NCBI GenBank assembly: GCA_023935145.1
Contig: CM043700.1
Coordinates: 136,620,828 to 136,684,827, forward strand
Reading direction: 5' to 3'
Source of the DNA: Bretschneidera sinensis
Taxonomy: Eukaryota > Streptophyta > Magnoliopsida > Brassicales > Akaniaceae
Length of the DNA stretch: 64,000 bases
Shown here: piece by piece, positions 25,716 to 36,479 of the stretch
How positions within the stretch are numbered: the first letter of the stretch is position 1
Layout: every line of letters begins with the position of its first letter
The notes under the pieces: generated by a model
What the model saw: only the letters and a program-made list of their open reading frames with translations
Told to the model about the DNA's origin: nothing
The model's database searches: none
Made by a program: the position numbers and the translations under genes

Positions 25716-25829
25716 TAAAGTTTCATTTTTAATTTGCGAGGACCAAAATCCGAAGTAAAAGTGTAACAAATGGAAAAAAGAAAGAAAACGGAGGGTATTA
25801 TTGTCATATTACATATATGGAAAGGAGGA

Positions 25830-25866
25830 TTAGGGTTTTGTGTGGGTGGCTTTGCTCCTATAAGTA
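25830..25866 (+). promoter_or_regulatory. snoRNA-cluster promoter: telo-box and TATA box
   Basis: TTAGGGTTT (25830-25838) is the telo-box in reverse orientation. TATAAGTA (25859-25866) follows at TATA-box spacing. Telo-boxes are characteristic of plant promoters for ribosomal proteins and polycistronic snoRNAs. The first snoRNA candidate begins about 140 bp downstream. Confidence 0.65.
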
Positions 25867-25909
25867 TATGTTAAACTACAACTCTTTTCATCCGTGTTGC
25901 CATCATCTA

Positions 25910-25938
25910 AGCAACCTTTCTCTGTGTTTGCGGTTGCT
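25910..25938 (+). other. Short hairpin in the leader of the snoRNA transcript
   Basis: AGCAACC (25910-25916) pairs exactly with GGTTGCT (25932-25938) over a 15-base loop, between the TATA box and the first snoRNA. It may be a processing stem or chance. Confidence 0.4.
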
Positions 25939-26001
25939 GCTGTTTGTGTTTTTTGGCGCTTCCGTTTTGCTTTGCTTTTGTAAGTATTGAATTATTTTTA
26001 T

Positions 26002-26095
26002 GGGCAGTGATGAGGATTTCGAGTAAGTCATGCACCACTCTGATGATCTTTGTCTGTGCTGATAAATCACTCTACCCATCTTTAAATCTGAGCCC
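26002..26095 (+). ncRNA. C/D-box snoRNA, 18S rRNA methylation guide (SNORD32/snR40 type)
   Basis: A terminal stem GGGC (26002-26005)/GCCC (26092-26095) brackets a perfect box C GTGATGA (26007-26013) and box D CTGA (26088-26091). An internal CTGA (26040-26043) serves as box D', with a C'-like TGCTGA at 26058-26063. The 12 bases CATGCACCACTC that end on the first base of this D' box are exactly complementary to the conserved 18S rRNA segment GAGTGGTGCATG. By the D+5 rule the target is the second G of the GTGG part, the site served by human SNORD32A (18S Gm1328) and yeast snR40 (Gm1271). The guide upstream of box D (about 26072-26087) has no target I recognise. Box and stem calls are direct; orthology is inferred from the guide. 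Confidence 0.85.
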
Positions 26096-26253
26096 TCTTC
26101 ACCCTTTTTTGCTCTCATATTTTTACTGAGAAAAAATATTAAAAACAATGGAAATTTAACTTTTGATTTCGTAAAATTTAGTAAAAGATCTCTGTTTAAT
26201 GCGTTCCTTCTTCAAGCAAAATTTGGTTGGGTTGATTTGTAAAGAAAAAAAAG

Positions 26254-26354
26254 GGAACCAGGTGATGGGATCTTCTTTATATGAGAAGACCGTACCATGA
26301 TGCGGACCGTACAGCTTCGGCTACTGGTGATACTTGTTGGTTTCTGATGGTTCC
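26254..26354 (+). ncRNA. Second C/D-box snoRNA candidate, target unknown
   Basis: A 7-bp terminal stem GGAACCA (26254-26260)/TGGTTCC (26348-26354) brackets GTGATGG (26262-26268), a box C with one change in its last base, and box D CTGA (26344-26347). A C'-like GTGATAC lies near 26327; D' is not clear. The spacing to the previous snoRNA (about 160 bp) and the shared upstream telo-box promoter fit a plant snoRNA cluster. The guide next to box D (about 26329-26343) does not match an rRNA segment I know. Confidence 0.6.
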
Positions 26355-26359
26355 TTTCC

Positions 26360-27845
26360 CACAATTTCCCCTTAGTAATATTATAATTTGTAATACAAGA
26401 TCATTAGATACTTTGTGTATTCTTTTTGTGACAAAGTGCTTTTATTGATTTTCTCAAAATTTCAGTTTACTTTGCTCGGAGTTTGTATTATTTTCAAAAA
26501 CTTTAGATTTGGTTGTCAAAAGCTCTTAAGCTTCTGGTGTCATCGAGATTTGCCTGAGCTACCGACTTTAATCTTTTTTTTTTGGTTTTTTGTGCATTAG
26601 CAGCATTTGTTTTTCGTTTGGGCCTGTTTGGATAGTTTTTCGTTTTTGAAAATGATAATAGAGAACCTTTTTTTGATGTTTTTTGTGATTTTTTTTTTAT
26701 AATTGTTACTTGAAAATAATTTTTAAAAATAAAAAACAGTATAAAGTTGATTGCATAATTTATTTTTTCAACTGTTTTGAAAATAATGCAATCACAAAAT
26801 TCAGAATTTGAAAATCATATTACTTTTAAAGGTTTCGATCCTTCTGGTATTAACAATTATAGGGATTAAATTAACTTAAAAATTATGAATCAACTGTACT
26901 CAGTGTTAACTAAATAATTAATATATCAACTTATTTTAAAAAAGAAAATAGCAAGAAAAACAATTTTGGGCAGCTTGGTTTAGCTGAAAGATAGTCGAGT
27001 CAGGGAGTTAGGTTGGATCCGATGCAATTCTGGTCATGTTGGAGTCTGATTTTGGGGTTTAGTCGAAAGTTGTCTTCCAATAAATTTGAGAGTGATAAGT
27101 TGAACGGTTGAGTTTTTGTATTTTGGTTATTGAGGATGGACCAAACGACATTTTAGACTGAGCTCTTAGAGTTTTGGTTCCTCAAGCAGTGGTGGGCAGT
27201 GTACTCAGAAAGAGGTGATGTCGTTAGGTCATTTTAAATAAAATAATATTAATTAAATTATAAAAATATTAAAAAATTAAAAAAATATAAATTAATTAAT
27301 TAATTATTAATAAATTTTATTAATTTAAGATCTATGAATGAATATTTATCAAAATATTTTTACACAAATATCAAATAATTTGATGAAAATTTTAGTCATA
27401 TATGATATTAGACGTACATTATCGTTTGTTACATATGTATATATCAATTTACATTATGGTCTTTTAACATGGTGGTTTCATTTGTAATGACATTTAATCA
27501 AAATGTTGAAAATTTAAAATTTTGACCTAAAAGACTGAAAATCAAGGTAAATCTTCTGAATCTTTTGGAGTGTTTCGAAATTTTAATAAAATAATATTAA
27601 TTAATTAATTAGAATAATAAAATAATTTTAATTTTAATTAATTTTTATCAAAATTTAATATTTTACTAATTCTTTTTTTATAGTGTGATAATTATAATTT
27701 TATAAATATTAATATATATTTATATATAAATTATAACTTATATTTTTATATTATTGTAATTTGTAAGTGATTAATTAAATAGTTTGTAATTATTATTAAG
27801 ATAGATAATATGTATTATATATTTATGAAGTGTAAAAATATCACA
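26360..27845. other. AT-rich intergenic DNA with possible MITE end
   Basis: GGGCCTGTTTGGATAG near 26620 resembles the end of a common plant MITE family, but I could not find the opposite terminus. 27230-27840 is extremely AT-rich and holds no gene I can support. Confidence 0.5.
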
Positions 27846-27850
27846 ATAAG

Positions 27851-27910
27851 AGTGCTAACTTAGTGGTTAAGATTAAAGACATTTTAGGTAATGGGTTCGA
27901 GCCTTATGGA
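27851..27910 (+). mobile_element. Head of a tRNA-derived SINE
   Basis: TAACTTAGTGG (27856-27866) fits the A box with one mismatch and GGTTCGAGCCT (27894-27904) fits the B box well, 27 bases apart. The 3' body and target duplication are not resolved. Confidence 0.6.
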
Positions 27911-28039
27911 AGAAGATTTAAATGGTTTATTATTAAAATGACTCAAAACGTTGTTTTGGTTTCGCCCCAACAAATATATCTACCCCTAGGCTTTTTGGCC
28001 CGATTTTGCTATTGGGCGCGCCCCATGCCTGTTTTTAAA

Positions 28040-28310
28040 AACATGTTGTACAAGTGAGGGTAACAAATCACTTATAAACAGCTCAGTCACATCCTCTCTA
28101 GTCGATGTGGGATACCAAGACATGAACCTCATCTTGGGGCATCACAATCTCCCCTCCTTTGGGCACAACGCCCTCGTTGTGTTGTCTTACACTTGGCAAC
28201 CCACCGATTAAAATCGTCGACCGAGCTTTCGAGAGTCGGCTCTGATACCACTATAACACGCTTTAAAGCCGTGAGGTCTGACGTGCCAAAGCGGATAATA
28301 TTGTGTTAAA
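28040..28310 (-). mobile_element. TRIM-type miniature LTR element, partial
   Basis: Reading the reverse strand, a partial LTR (to about 28256) is followed by AGTGGTATCAGAGCC (primer-binding site, about 28240-28254), a non-coding core of roughly 80 bp, a purine tract AAAGGAGGGGAGA, and then TGTGATGCCCCAAG, the start of the second LTR running to about 28040. Such LTR-PBS-PPT-LTR units without coding sequence are terminal-repeat retrotransposons in miniature. The CCCACATCGAC motif (near 28100) is common in these LTRs. Outer borders are approximate. Confidence 0.7.
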
Positions 28311-28783
28311 TGGGAGGTCTGGTCGTTGCTGGTATCTCAAATTTGGAAGAGAATGTTGTGTCCATTCCTAACTTCCCTATAAAGTTATTTTCTGTGACAG
28401 ATAAGAAGACTAAAGAAGAAAAGTTCCAAATATAATGGGGTTATCTTGCCAATGAAATTGTTTCCAGACGGCTACATAAGATGAAGGTTACTGAGACGAC
28501 CCAGCTCTCTTGGAATTTCACCATGAAAGTGGTTTCTTGCGAGGATAAGATTAGAGAAATAGGAGTGATTTCCGAACTCCAACAGTATTTGGCCATGAAG
28601 TGTGTTGTTGGAAAGGTCAAGAACGCGGATGGAAGTGAGATTGGAGAGATGATGGGATATAGTACCAAATTGGCCCAGTCCAGGAAGCTGGAGCGATTGG
28701 ACTCGGGCACCTTTGTTGGAGCAAGAGACCCCATACCAATTGCACTCAGAAGAATTCTGTGTCCTACTTCGAGGGTCAGTTAG
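28311..28783 (+). pseudogene. Unrecognised ORF fragment, interrupted
   Basis: From ATG at 28311 the frame MGGLVVAGISNLEENV continues about 40 codons to a TAA at 28434, and directly afterwards the frame 28481-28783 (100 codons, MKVTETTQLSWNFTMKV) is open. Codon content looks more gene-like than the surrounding AT-rich DNA. I do not recognise a family. It may be a captured or decayed exon. An ORF of similar length on the opposite strand is a mirror of the same open stretch. Confidence 0.3.
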
Positions 28784-28789
28784 AGTTTG

Positions 28790-30160
28790 AAAGTTAGAAG
28801 AGCTTTTCTGTCAGTGCTAGCATTGAGATGTCCCAACTTGGTCGTGGTTAAATAAAGATGATTTGGGGAGATGAAGAAGAAGAGGAGAAGCAAAAGATGG
28901 GTCCTAATAATCCCAAGTTGGAGTGGTGTGAGTTTTACTAATTAAAAAAAGATATGGAGAATCAAAAGATGGAGATACCATGAAATGATTTTACACTCTC
29001 TCTGCCTGGCTCAAAACTGATTTCAATTAGAATTCAAGTTCAATTTAAGAACTAGAATCAGTCTATAATTTTGAGGACAAGGTTTACTTGTAATTCTAAT
29101 GGTAGACTCTTCCTAGTAGACCAAACCAATCATTTGTTATCATAGTTTGAGAATTTATTCTATTAATCGATTAATCGATCCATTTTAACCAAAACGATCG
29201 ATTAATCGGCTTTTACCTATTAATTAGTGAACAACCCTAGGCCCAGGACAAATTTGTGAAAAAAAAGTTGAGTCAGTAATGTTTTTCAATATGGCCCCAG
29301 AGCAAGCTTAAGTTTTGTAAAAAGCGGCCCAATTAATAGTTCTTTCTCCAAATCTGATTTGTCTTAACCCTAGCATAAACCATAGAGAGAGTCGTGGGTG
29401 AATTGCAGAACTGATAAAAGTATGTATCTCTAATTTCGATTTTCAAACTGGCTCACTTGCACAAACGCTTAGCTCACAGTCCATTGGCCATAACACCAGC
29501 AGCTTCAATACTCCGGGCTAGGTTACTTCGCTGAAACTGCCTTTTGGCCTTTTAAACCTTTTCAATTTTCATTATTTGAAATTCAAAGTCTGCTATTTGC
29601 ATATTTAGTAACGGTAAGTGTATCAAATATTCAAGTAGAAAAGGTCTGCAATATAGTGTAAAATTTTTGTAAATCTCTCTTTTCTAACTGGTCACTATCA
29701 TCATCACTCTGTTATCTTTCCTTTTGTGGAGCACATGCATTTCAAAAGAAAACAAAGTTGAGAAGCATACATGATTAATGTTTTTTGGGGACAAATTAAA
29801 TGTTGATTACAAAGTTATCACTGATACTTTGTAGCTGTTGCTTAGTCCTCTTGTTAGAAATGTCTTAGCCAAGTCAAGTGGGCATTGATTGCACTCATGC
29901 AATTTTTGGCTGTGCATAGAGCTTTGTAACTCTTCATTCTGGTGAGCAGTACTGTTTATGATCTGTTGCATTGCTTTGAATTTAAGGTACAAATATTTTG
30001 AAGCAGTTGCTGATAAGAAATGAAAGGAAGAGTTAAGAGTCTCAAAACTAATAAGGTAGGAGTGGAGAAATTTGTCATGAAAGCATCCTCTGTCAATGAT
30101 CTCAAGTCAAATTTCTCCGGCTTATTTAGTGTGATTCTCTTTTAGTGTTTTGTGATAAAA
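28790..30160. other. Intergenic region with promoter-like motifs but no identified gene
   Basis: GGCCCA (site II type) at 29326-29331 and AACCCTA (telo-box core) at 29366-29372 lie 34 bp apart, an arrangement usual for promoters of ribosome-biogenesis genes. No matching coding exon or snoRNA was found between here and 30900. Confidence 0.45.
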
Positions 30161-30165
30161 ATTAA

Positions 30166-30345
30166 AGAGAAATTATGGTTTCTGCAGCTATACAATTTTA
30201 TCAAAAGAATTATAATTTACGTCATATAATTCCAATTGAAATTGAAATTGAATTAGAGAAATTACGATTTTCGCATCCATACAATTTTATCAAAAGAATT
30301 ATAGCTCACATCATGCAATTTCAATTGAAATTGAGTTACGACTAC
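30166..30345. repeat. 89-bp imperfect tandem duplication
   Basis: ACAATTTTATCAAAAGAATT starts at 30192 and again at 30281, and the flanking AGAGAAATTA and CAATTGAAATTG segments are repeated too. The open frame across it reflects the repeat and not a gene. Confidence 0.8.
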
Positions 30346-30861
30346 AGCTATACAATTCCAAAAAAGCATGCAAGAGGGAAAATAACATATACTCCTAGTT
30401 GAATTTTCTTTTCCTTTGTTTATTTTTTATACTTTTCATTTTCTATAGTTGAAAATAAATTTCCAGTATGATTTGACACAAGTGAAATAAGTTGCATCCA
30501 CCACAAACTATGCTTCGTAACATGCCATTGTTGACATATTCAACTTGAGTAATTAATCTTATATAAAATGGTCTAATTAATATTTTATATTTTTAATATA
30601 ATCAAAATATCAAATCGGTAATTCATAATAGTTATCAATAAAGTTACCTAATAATTACCTACATCGAGTGTTTGTAAGAATTTCTAACTGCATCTGCAAA
30701 CTTTGCTTCACAAATTTTACAGCATTGTGAAGTCCTTGTGAAAAAGGTTGGCTTAAGGAAAAAAATTGAAATGAGACCACACACAGCGTGGGCCACTAAT
30801 CTACTCTAGTTTATCTTCAACACTAAAGTTTCTTCTAATTATCTTAGGTTAATCTTTGGCC

Positions 30862-30869
30862 TATATATA
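30862..30869 (+). promoter_or_regulatory. TATA box of the pathogen-related gene
   Basis: TATATATA lies 52 bp upstream of the start codon, with a short leader between, consistent with a core promoter. Confidence 0.7.
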
Positions 30870-30920
30870 GAGAGCACCCTCTCTTCTGCAATAACTCAAA
30901 TCTTCTAGTCTATTTAGAAG

Positions 30921-32135
30921 ATGGCATCCTCAGGTGTTGATCAGGGAGACAAGTATCGTTCATTTTTACATGGAGAAGGAGAGAAGAATACCAAATGGAG
31001 GTTTGGTGCTCCTCCTAACTATGATGTTGTCAACAAACTGTTTGAAGAAGGCAAAACTAAGGTCTCTCTCTCACTCATAGAGGATTAATATATGCATGTG
31101 TTCTGTTTTTGTTGTTCTTATTGTTGAATTTCTCACCATCTAATCTGTTAATTTTGTTGATATATGGTAGATATGGCCACCAGGGTCAATTGAAGAAAAG
31201 GTGCAAAACCTTGTGAAAACATGGGAAATGGAGCTTTTCCACAAAACAAGCATTCAGGATTACAAATTAGTTGATCCAAACAAGTATACTTTCAGCCTAA
31301 ACGGTAACAAATTAAGCAGAGTGTTTACCACTAATTTAATATCGTTTTATTTTTCCTATATAATTAGCCAAATTGATCACTAACTAATATTTTCAGGGAG
31401 GAAGCTATTAACAATGGAGGAAATAGGTAAGCTTGGTGGAGGCTATAACCCATTGCTGCAAACTTCCCTCCCTGAGGAATTTAGGTGCTACGACCCAGAT
31501 AATGAAACAGCAGATTCATCTCACAGGGCTTTTACAACAACTTTCCCTCGAGGCTTTGCTCTAGAGATTCTCAAGGTTTATGTAGGACCACCAGAGATTG
31601 TCTTCAAATTCAGGCATTGGGGTTACAAGGAAGGTCCTTTTAAAGGGCATGCCCCAACCGGAGAAATGGTCGAGTTTTATGGAATGGCCATCTTTGAGGT
31701 ATTTATATATCCATCCATCCTTCCTTCTCTTTTCTTTTTACTCATAATCAATGTCAAATGGTTTTCATTTGTGCGAAAAATAAATTAAGTGGAACACAAA
31801 TTTTTTCAAAAAAGAATGAAAAGCTGAAAAAAAGTTTTTGAAAAACTAAATTTGTGTCCCATAAATCGTTTCCGTTGTGATTTTACCAAACATAAACTTC
31901 ATTATTTTTTGCCAAAAACTATCTTAATAATTTTAAGTCTGAACTATTGTTAAGTCAAACGATACCATAACAGAGTGTATATACATAGGTGGATGAAAAT
32001 ATGAAAGTTGTGAGAGTAGAATTCTTCTACGATCGTGGAGAATTGCTTGGAGGTCTCATGAAGGGTGCTGCTGGCATCGATTCTTCTGCTCAAAAGGCTG
32101 CTTTAAGTTGCCCTATCCTGCGGAATACAGGCTAA
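30921..32135 (+). CDS. Pathogen-related protein, SnoaL/NTF2-like fold
   Basis: Four exons, 30921-31061, 31171-31303, 31397-31698 and 31989-32135, all GT-AG, give 240 residues. The protein opens MASSGVDQGDKYRSFLHGEG and contains the family signatures APPNYDVVNKLFEEG, IWPPGSIEEKVQNLVKTWEME, KLGGGYNPLLQTSLPEEFR, and KFRHWGYKEGPFKGHAPTGE. These are hallmarks of the plant pathogen-related protein family first described in barley, small soluble proteins predicted to adopt an NTF2/SnoaL-like fold. No catalytic activity is established. No signal peptide is visible, so a cytosolic location is likely. An AATAAA-like signal occurs near 32279. Despite the name, induction by pathogens cannot be read from this sequence. 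Confidence 0.93.
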
Positions 32136-32299
32136 ATGCAATTAAAATTGCGTAATATTTTTCTTTTCGATATACTAGCAAGAAAGGAGATTGAACCCGA
32201 GCTTCTAGTCGAAAGTCTTTGTTGGGCTTGTGCGCATTATATGCTCATATTAGATACTTCTGTGTGGAATTGAAAAACAATAAAAAGGGTTTGTTTTCT

Positions 32300-32815
32300 T
32301 GTGTTTTGTGTTCAGTTGTTTAAATATATATTTTTTGGATTCTATTATTGTTCTTGTTAATGCCGTCATTATAACTTCTACATGTTATCTAAAGAAATTG
32401 AGTCCTAGAAATTGAAATTGCTTTCCTCAACGGTAAAATTATAGGAAAAAATCTTCATTTCCATCCAATTTCATACTACCAAACTCAAAGTCATCGGAAT
32501 TGCACATATTGTGCACTACAATTGAAAATTTATGTATACAAAGTTCCACCATGAAAAATCTATGCAATTTTATTGAGTAGTGATAACATCATGCCCCAAC
32601 GGTTCCAGGCAATAAACAAAAAGCTCCACTAACTATTAACCTAATCTTATAAGAATATCCATGAAATTTTCACTACGAGAACAGTAAAACAAATCCCAGC
32701 TTTATCTTCCTCTATATTACAAAGAAAAGTATCTAAAAGAAAAACTATACTATCAGGACTTGTTTGATTTGGTTAAGGCAGACTTATCCTGTAATGGATC
32801 AAGTAAATACTGTGG
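32300..32815. other. Intergenic space between convergent genes
   Basis: Holds the 3' ends of the pathogen-related gene (+) and the DUF218 gene (-). No further gene seen. Confidence 0.6.
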
Positions 32816-35802
32816 TTAACTCAAAGCCCATGGGAGGGAGCCTGGATAAGGAACTGACCCACAGTATCTGAACAAACCTTCAATCTCAGGACACCCTCTG
32901 GGATAAGGTATTGACCTATGAAAGGGATCACGCCTCAGTTTTTTACGCCAGAGGGAACCTAGACACCCATATGGATCTTCTTGAAATTGAGCCCTCACCA
33001 ATGCTTCACCTTTCAAAGCTGCTTCTTTAGATGTTGATGAAGCTGGTGTGCCCGAGTAAAAGAACCTTGACTCTGGAAAGCCAATTGCAGACCGATGCAA
33101 ATGCGCAAATCTCTCCTCCTTAAAATCATAACTCACGACCTGGTTCAAATGTGAGAAGGTCAGATCAAAATTCAATGCCTAAAAACGAAGAAAGCTACTA
33201 TAAACTATGAAAATAATCTGAAAATGTGATAAGGTGAGATTGAAATTCAATGCCTAAAAAGGAAGAAGAAAAGAAGTATGAAAATGTGATAACGTGATAA
33301 GGTGAAACTGAAATTCAATGCCTAAGAAGGAAGAAGAAAACAACTGCTGCAAAATACACAAAATGTGATAAGGTGATAAGGTGAGATTGAAATTCAATGC
33401 CTAAAACGGAAGAAGAAAACAACTGCTATAAAATATACAAATAATCAGAAGATGATACATACCAAGATGGTCAAGTGTAATATCGTGACATAAGCACAGA
33501 GAGACAAAATTCACCAGAGAGATCACACACACACAAAATACAAAGCCAAATTGCTGCAGGATTGCATGCCAGACACTTCTCTGCATCAATATTTGCTGTG
33601 TTGAACACTTGATGGTGTGATACTTACAAATATCTACTATATAAATGGGAAGCAAAATATGTATCAAGTTTCTTTCTCAAATGATGTGCATGTTCTAACT
33701 GATGCTTCAGGACACATGTTAAACATTACACAAGAACCTTTTAATTTGGTCATCAAGGACAACTCTACATATTCTACCATAAGTATGTAGGTGCACAACC
33801 TCATGTGTAGATTGCAGGTAACTGATGAGTGTGACACCCCTGACAGTGGCTACAATCATACGTGTTTCAAGCTTTAAAGAAATGAAAGCAGCTTTGCAGT
33901 TCCTTTTATCCTTTCACAGTTTCACCCATCTCAAGTATATTATAAATGTACACTAGCTCTACACAAAAGACAAAAAAGAACACTTCAAATACAATGGGCT
34001 TACAGTTATGTTAAGAGGATAAGAGCCAGTAAGTTCTCGAAAGCGGCATAGACTAAAGAGAAGATTCTCAAAACTATCTCTTGCATGCTCTTCTGTCAAT
34101 GCCCTCCATCTCACACTTTTTTCCTTGCCTGATAAAAAAAATCACAATATGTATAACAACAATACAATTGAAATCAAATTTCTAAACTTCAAAGACTTCG
34201 TCTTAGAGGAAACAATTTCAATTTAAAAATTACTAAAGAAGTAGAATCTAATTTAGGACATGATACCCATCATTTCTGAAATAAAAATGCAATATGATTT
34301 CCTCAGCAACTAACATCTATTGCACTGGGAAGTTTTGGAATTGCATTTCTTCCGTGCTCTTCATCTGTACATAGAGTTGCACCTTTCTTGCAACTCTTTT
34401 GTGTAACATAGAAAGGCTCAAAAGGTTTAACATCAACAAGCATTACCTTTGTCACTAACTCAACAATGCAGCTCAAGTTTGCATAATTTTTTATTCAAAG
34501 AAGAGACTGTATTTGATGAAAGAACCAGCATAAACACAACAACTCAAGCTAAACTGCCTACATCTGATGGAACAAAAAAAACTCTATTTGCAAACAAAAT
34601 GCATTACTTGAGATAATCTTTATTTCATTGGTGGTAATTGTGCCTGAGTTAGCCGTTACAGTTCCAGACATTAAAAATGACCACTTATTGGAGTGTGAAT
34701 AGCTAATGCAGTTTCACTTTTCTTATATCGTTTTGTTTTGTTTTGTTTGATCACAGGTCTGTTAAGAGATTTTATCAATTGATTTTTCTACAAGAACCAA
34801 AATGGATGGAACATGAAACCCTGATTTGTTGTCGGTGCATGAATAATATCAAACAATTTGAGTTTTTGAACTAGGATTCCTCAACAAGCTGAACTTTGAC
34901 TGGTGCCCTCAATCGGGGTTGAAACTAATGTCTAACTCTCAAAAGGTCAGAAGTTCATTGACAGAAAGTCTAGTTATGTTTATAAGATCCTCTAACATGA
35001 CATTTTAAAAATTCATGACAGTATGTTTAACAACTGCATTTATAAGTAGAATGAGCAGGAAACAACACAAGCAATAAAAAAAAATCTAAAAATCTATGAC
35101 CTATCTTCGTTTAAAAAAGCCCCTTATTTTTCATTCTTCAGACAAGATGAATGTTGCAACTCAAAGTAAGGCAGACAAAAGACCCGATATCTGAGGAAAG
35201 TACATCAACTCACCAAACCATAATTGTGATTCAGCAACAGCCCAATAACTCTGTGCCTCGCTACGAGGGCCAGCATCTTTTCGAGTCTCTCCACCACTAA
35301 ACAGGAGCAGAGCACCTTCATCTTTTGCGGCAGTCTCAACTCCCTCCTTTATATGAGTCACAAAAGTAGCAGCTTGACCCGGATTCTTTTGATATGATTC
35401 CAGGAACCAAGAATCCTCCTTATCAACTTTCCCACAACTACTACTCGTGTAAACAGAATGACCGGCAACCATCACAAGGTTCTTTAGCTTTGCAAAGGGG
35501 TAATTATCAATGCCCGTATCAAGTTTTCGATAATTACTCCTTGTATAATGGTTTTCATAAAGAGATAAAAATATGAGGACTGTGACTCCAAATGAGAGGG
35601 AAATGATGAAAAGAAGAACTGGGTGCAACTTGTAATAGTAGTGAAGGCGGTTGCCTAAAGATTTAAACATTATGATGGGGTGAAGTCGTGAGTTTTTCGG
35701 CTTTCGAGCTTTTTTAATGATTCCAGATTCTAAGTCAAAGTCACCTCTTGGGTACGCATTGAAGGACTTAGGACTATTCGATCCAAATGGATACTTGTTC
35801 AT
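32816..35802 (-). CDS. DUF218 (YdcF-like) domain membrane protein
   Basis: On the reverse strand three coding exons, 35802-35214, 34128-34004 and 33139-32816, give 345 residues with GT-AG borders and consistent phases. Residues 1-60 are basic and cytosolic-looking, 61-81 form a single membrane anchor, and the remainder carries the DUF218 fold: [13 protein letters not shown] (106-118), [20 protein letters not shown] (165-184) and [14 protein letters not shown] (208-221). The GGxTR, SEA and ARDSxEN motifs are the family's conserved pocket residues. Bacterial relatives (YdcF, SanA) bind nucleotides or act in envelope functions; the plant and fungal members have no assigned reaction. The layout suggests a type II protein of the Golgi/ER. 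A 5' UTR intron is likely from 36108 to 35822 (donor TTCTG/GTGAGT, acceptor AAATCAG). Intron 2 contains a tandem repeat. Confidence 0.9.
33150..33425. repeat. Four-copy tandem repeat at the 3' end of intron 2 of the DUF218 gene
   Basis: TTCAATGCCTAA recurs at 33171, 33246, 33314 and 33393, each within a longer unit that includes GTGATAAGGTGA and GAAGGAAGAAGAAAA. Periods are 75, 68 and 79 bp. The first copy abuts the exon border at 33139. Confidence 0.9.
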
Positions 35803-36395
35803 GATAGTATCAATCCAGCTTCTGATTTGGAGAATGAGGCAAACTAAACATACCCAGATGGAGATTTAGAGATATCAAGGAAGAGGATCATGGACTTCTT
35901 TACTCAATTGCAAGAAACAAGCATAAGAATAGAGAGTTTTTAACCGATCTCCATGAATAAGATAAATCATTCAATCAATATGCCAATTTTACAGCTCAGG
36001 AAAGGAAAATCGATCATACCCAGATGCGAATTAAGATAGAGATATCAGTGGAGCTAATGAAGTTGAGACTTGAATTGGAAAAATTAAGCACAGGTAGAGA
36101 GAACTCACCAGAATTTCTGTGGAATTGTTTGGTTTTTCAGTATTGAGAAGGTACAGATTTCCAGGGAGTTCCTGTTCATGAAATTAAAGAAATGTGCTAA
36201 TCAGAGGGTATTTTATGGAAGAATACCAACTAGATCCGGACTTCACGATTTTCAATGATTCATTATTTGGTTAATGAAATTCCTTTTCGCCAAAAAAAAA
36301 TAATGAAAGTGTTTCATAGGAGAGGGTGGAGAAGACCGACAACAGTGAGATTGGTGAATAATAGGGCCAAGAAATCTTACATCACCATTCTTTAT

Positions 36396-36475
36396 GGCCC
36401 ACATTAGGCGCAAAGTATTGACCTCTAATATGGGCCTTGGTTAAGATCATCATGACCAAGGGCCTATTTAGCCCA
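36396..36475 (-). promoter_or_regulatory. Site II motifs upstream of the DUF218 gene
   Basis: GGCCCA (36396-36401), TGGGCC (36431-36436) and AGCCCA (36470-36475) are three TGGGCY-type site II elements upstream of the inferred 5' UTR exon. They are typical TCP-factor binding sites of housekeeping plant promoters. Confidence 0.6.
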
Positions 36476-36479
36476 TGAG

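Noticed and set aside
26620..26830. Complete MITE starting GGGCCTGTTTGGATAG
   Set aside because: No matching inverted terminus was found downstream, so only a possible end is noted.
28441..28734. 97-codon reverse-strand ORF
   Set aside because: Mirror of the + strand open stretch at 28481-28783; no independent support.
30175..30402. 75-codon ORF on the + strand
   Set aside because: The frame follows an 89-bp tandem duplication; the protein shows only the repeat.
33150..33425. CRISPR-like array
   Set aside because: Irregular periods, whole-unit similarity with no unique spacers, and a plant intron context.
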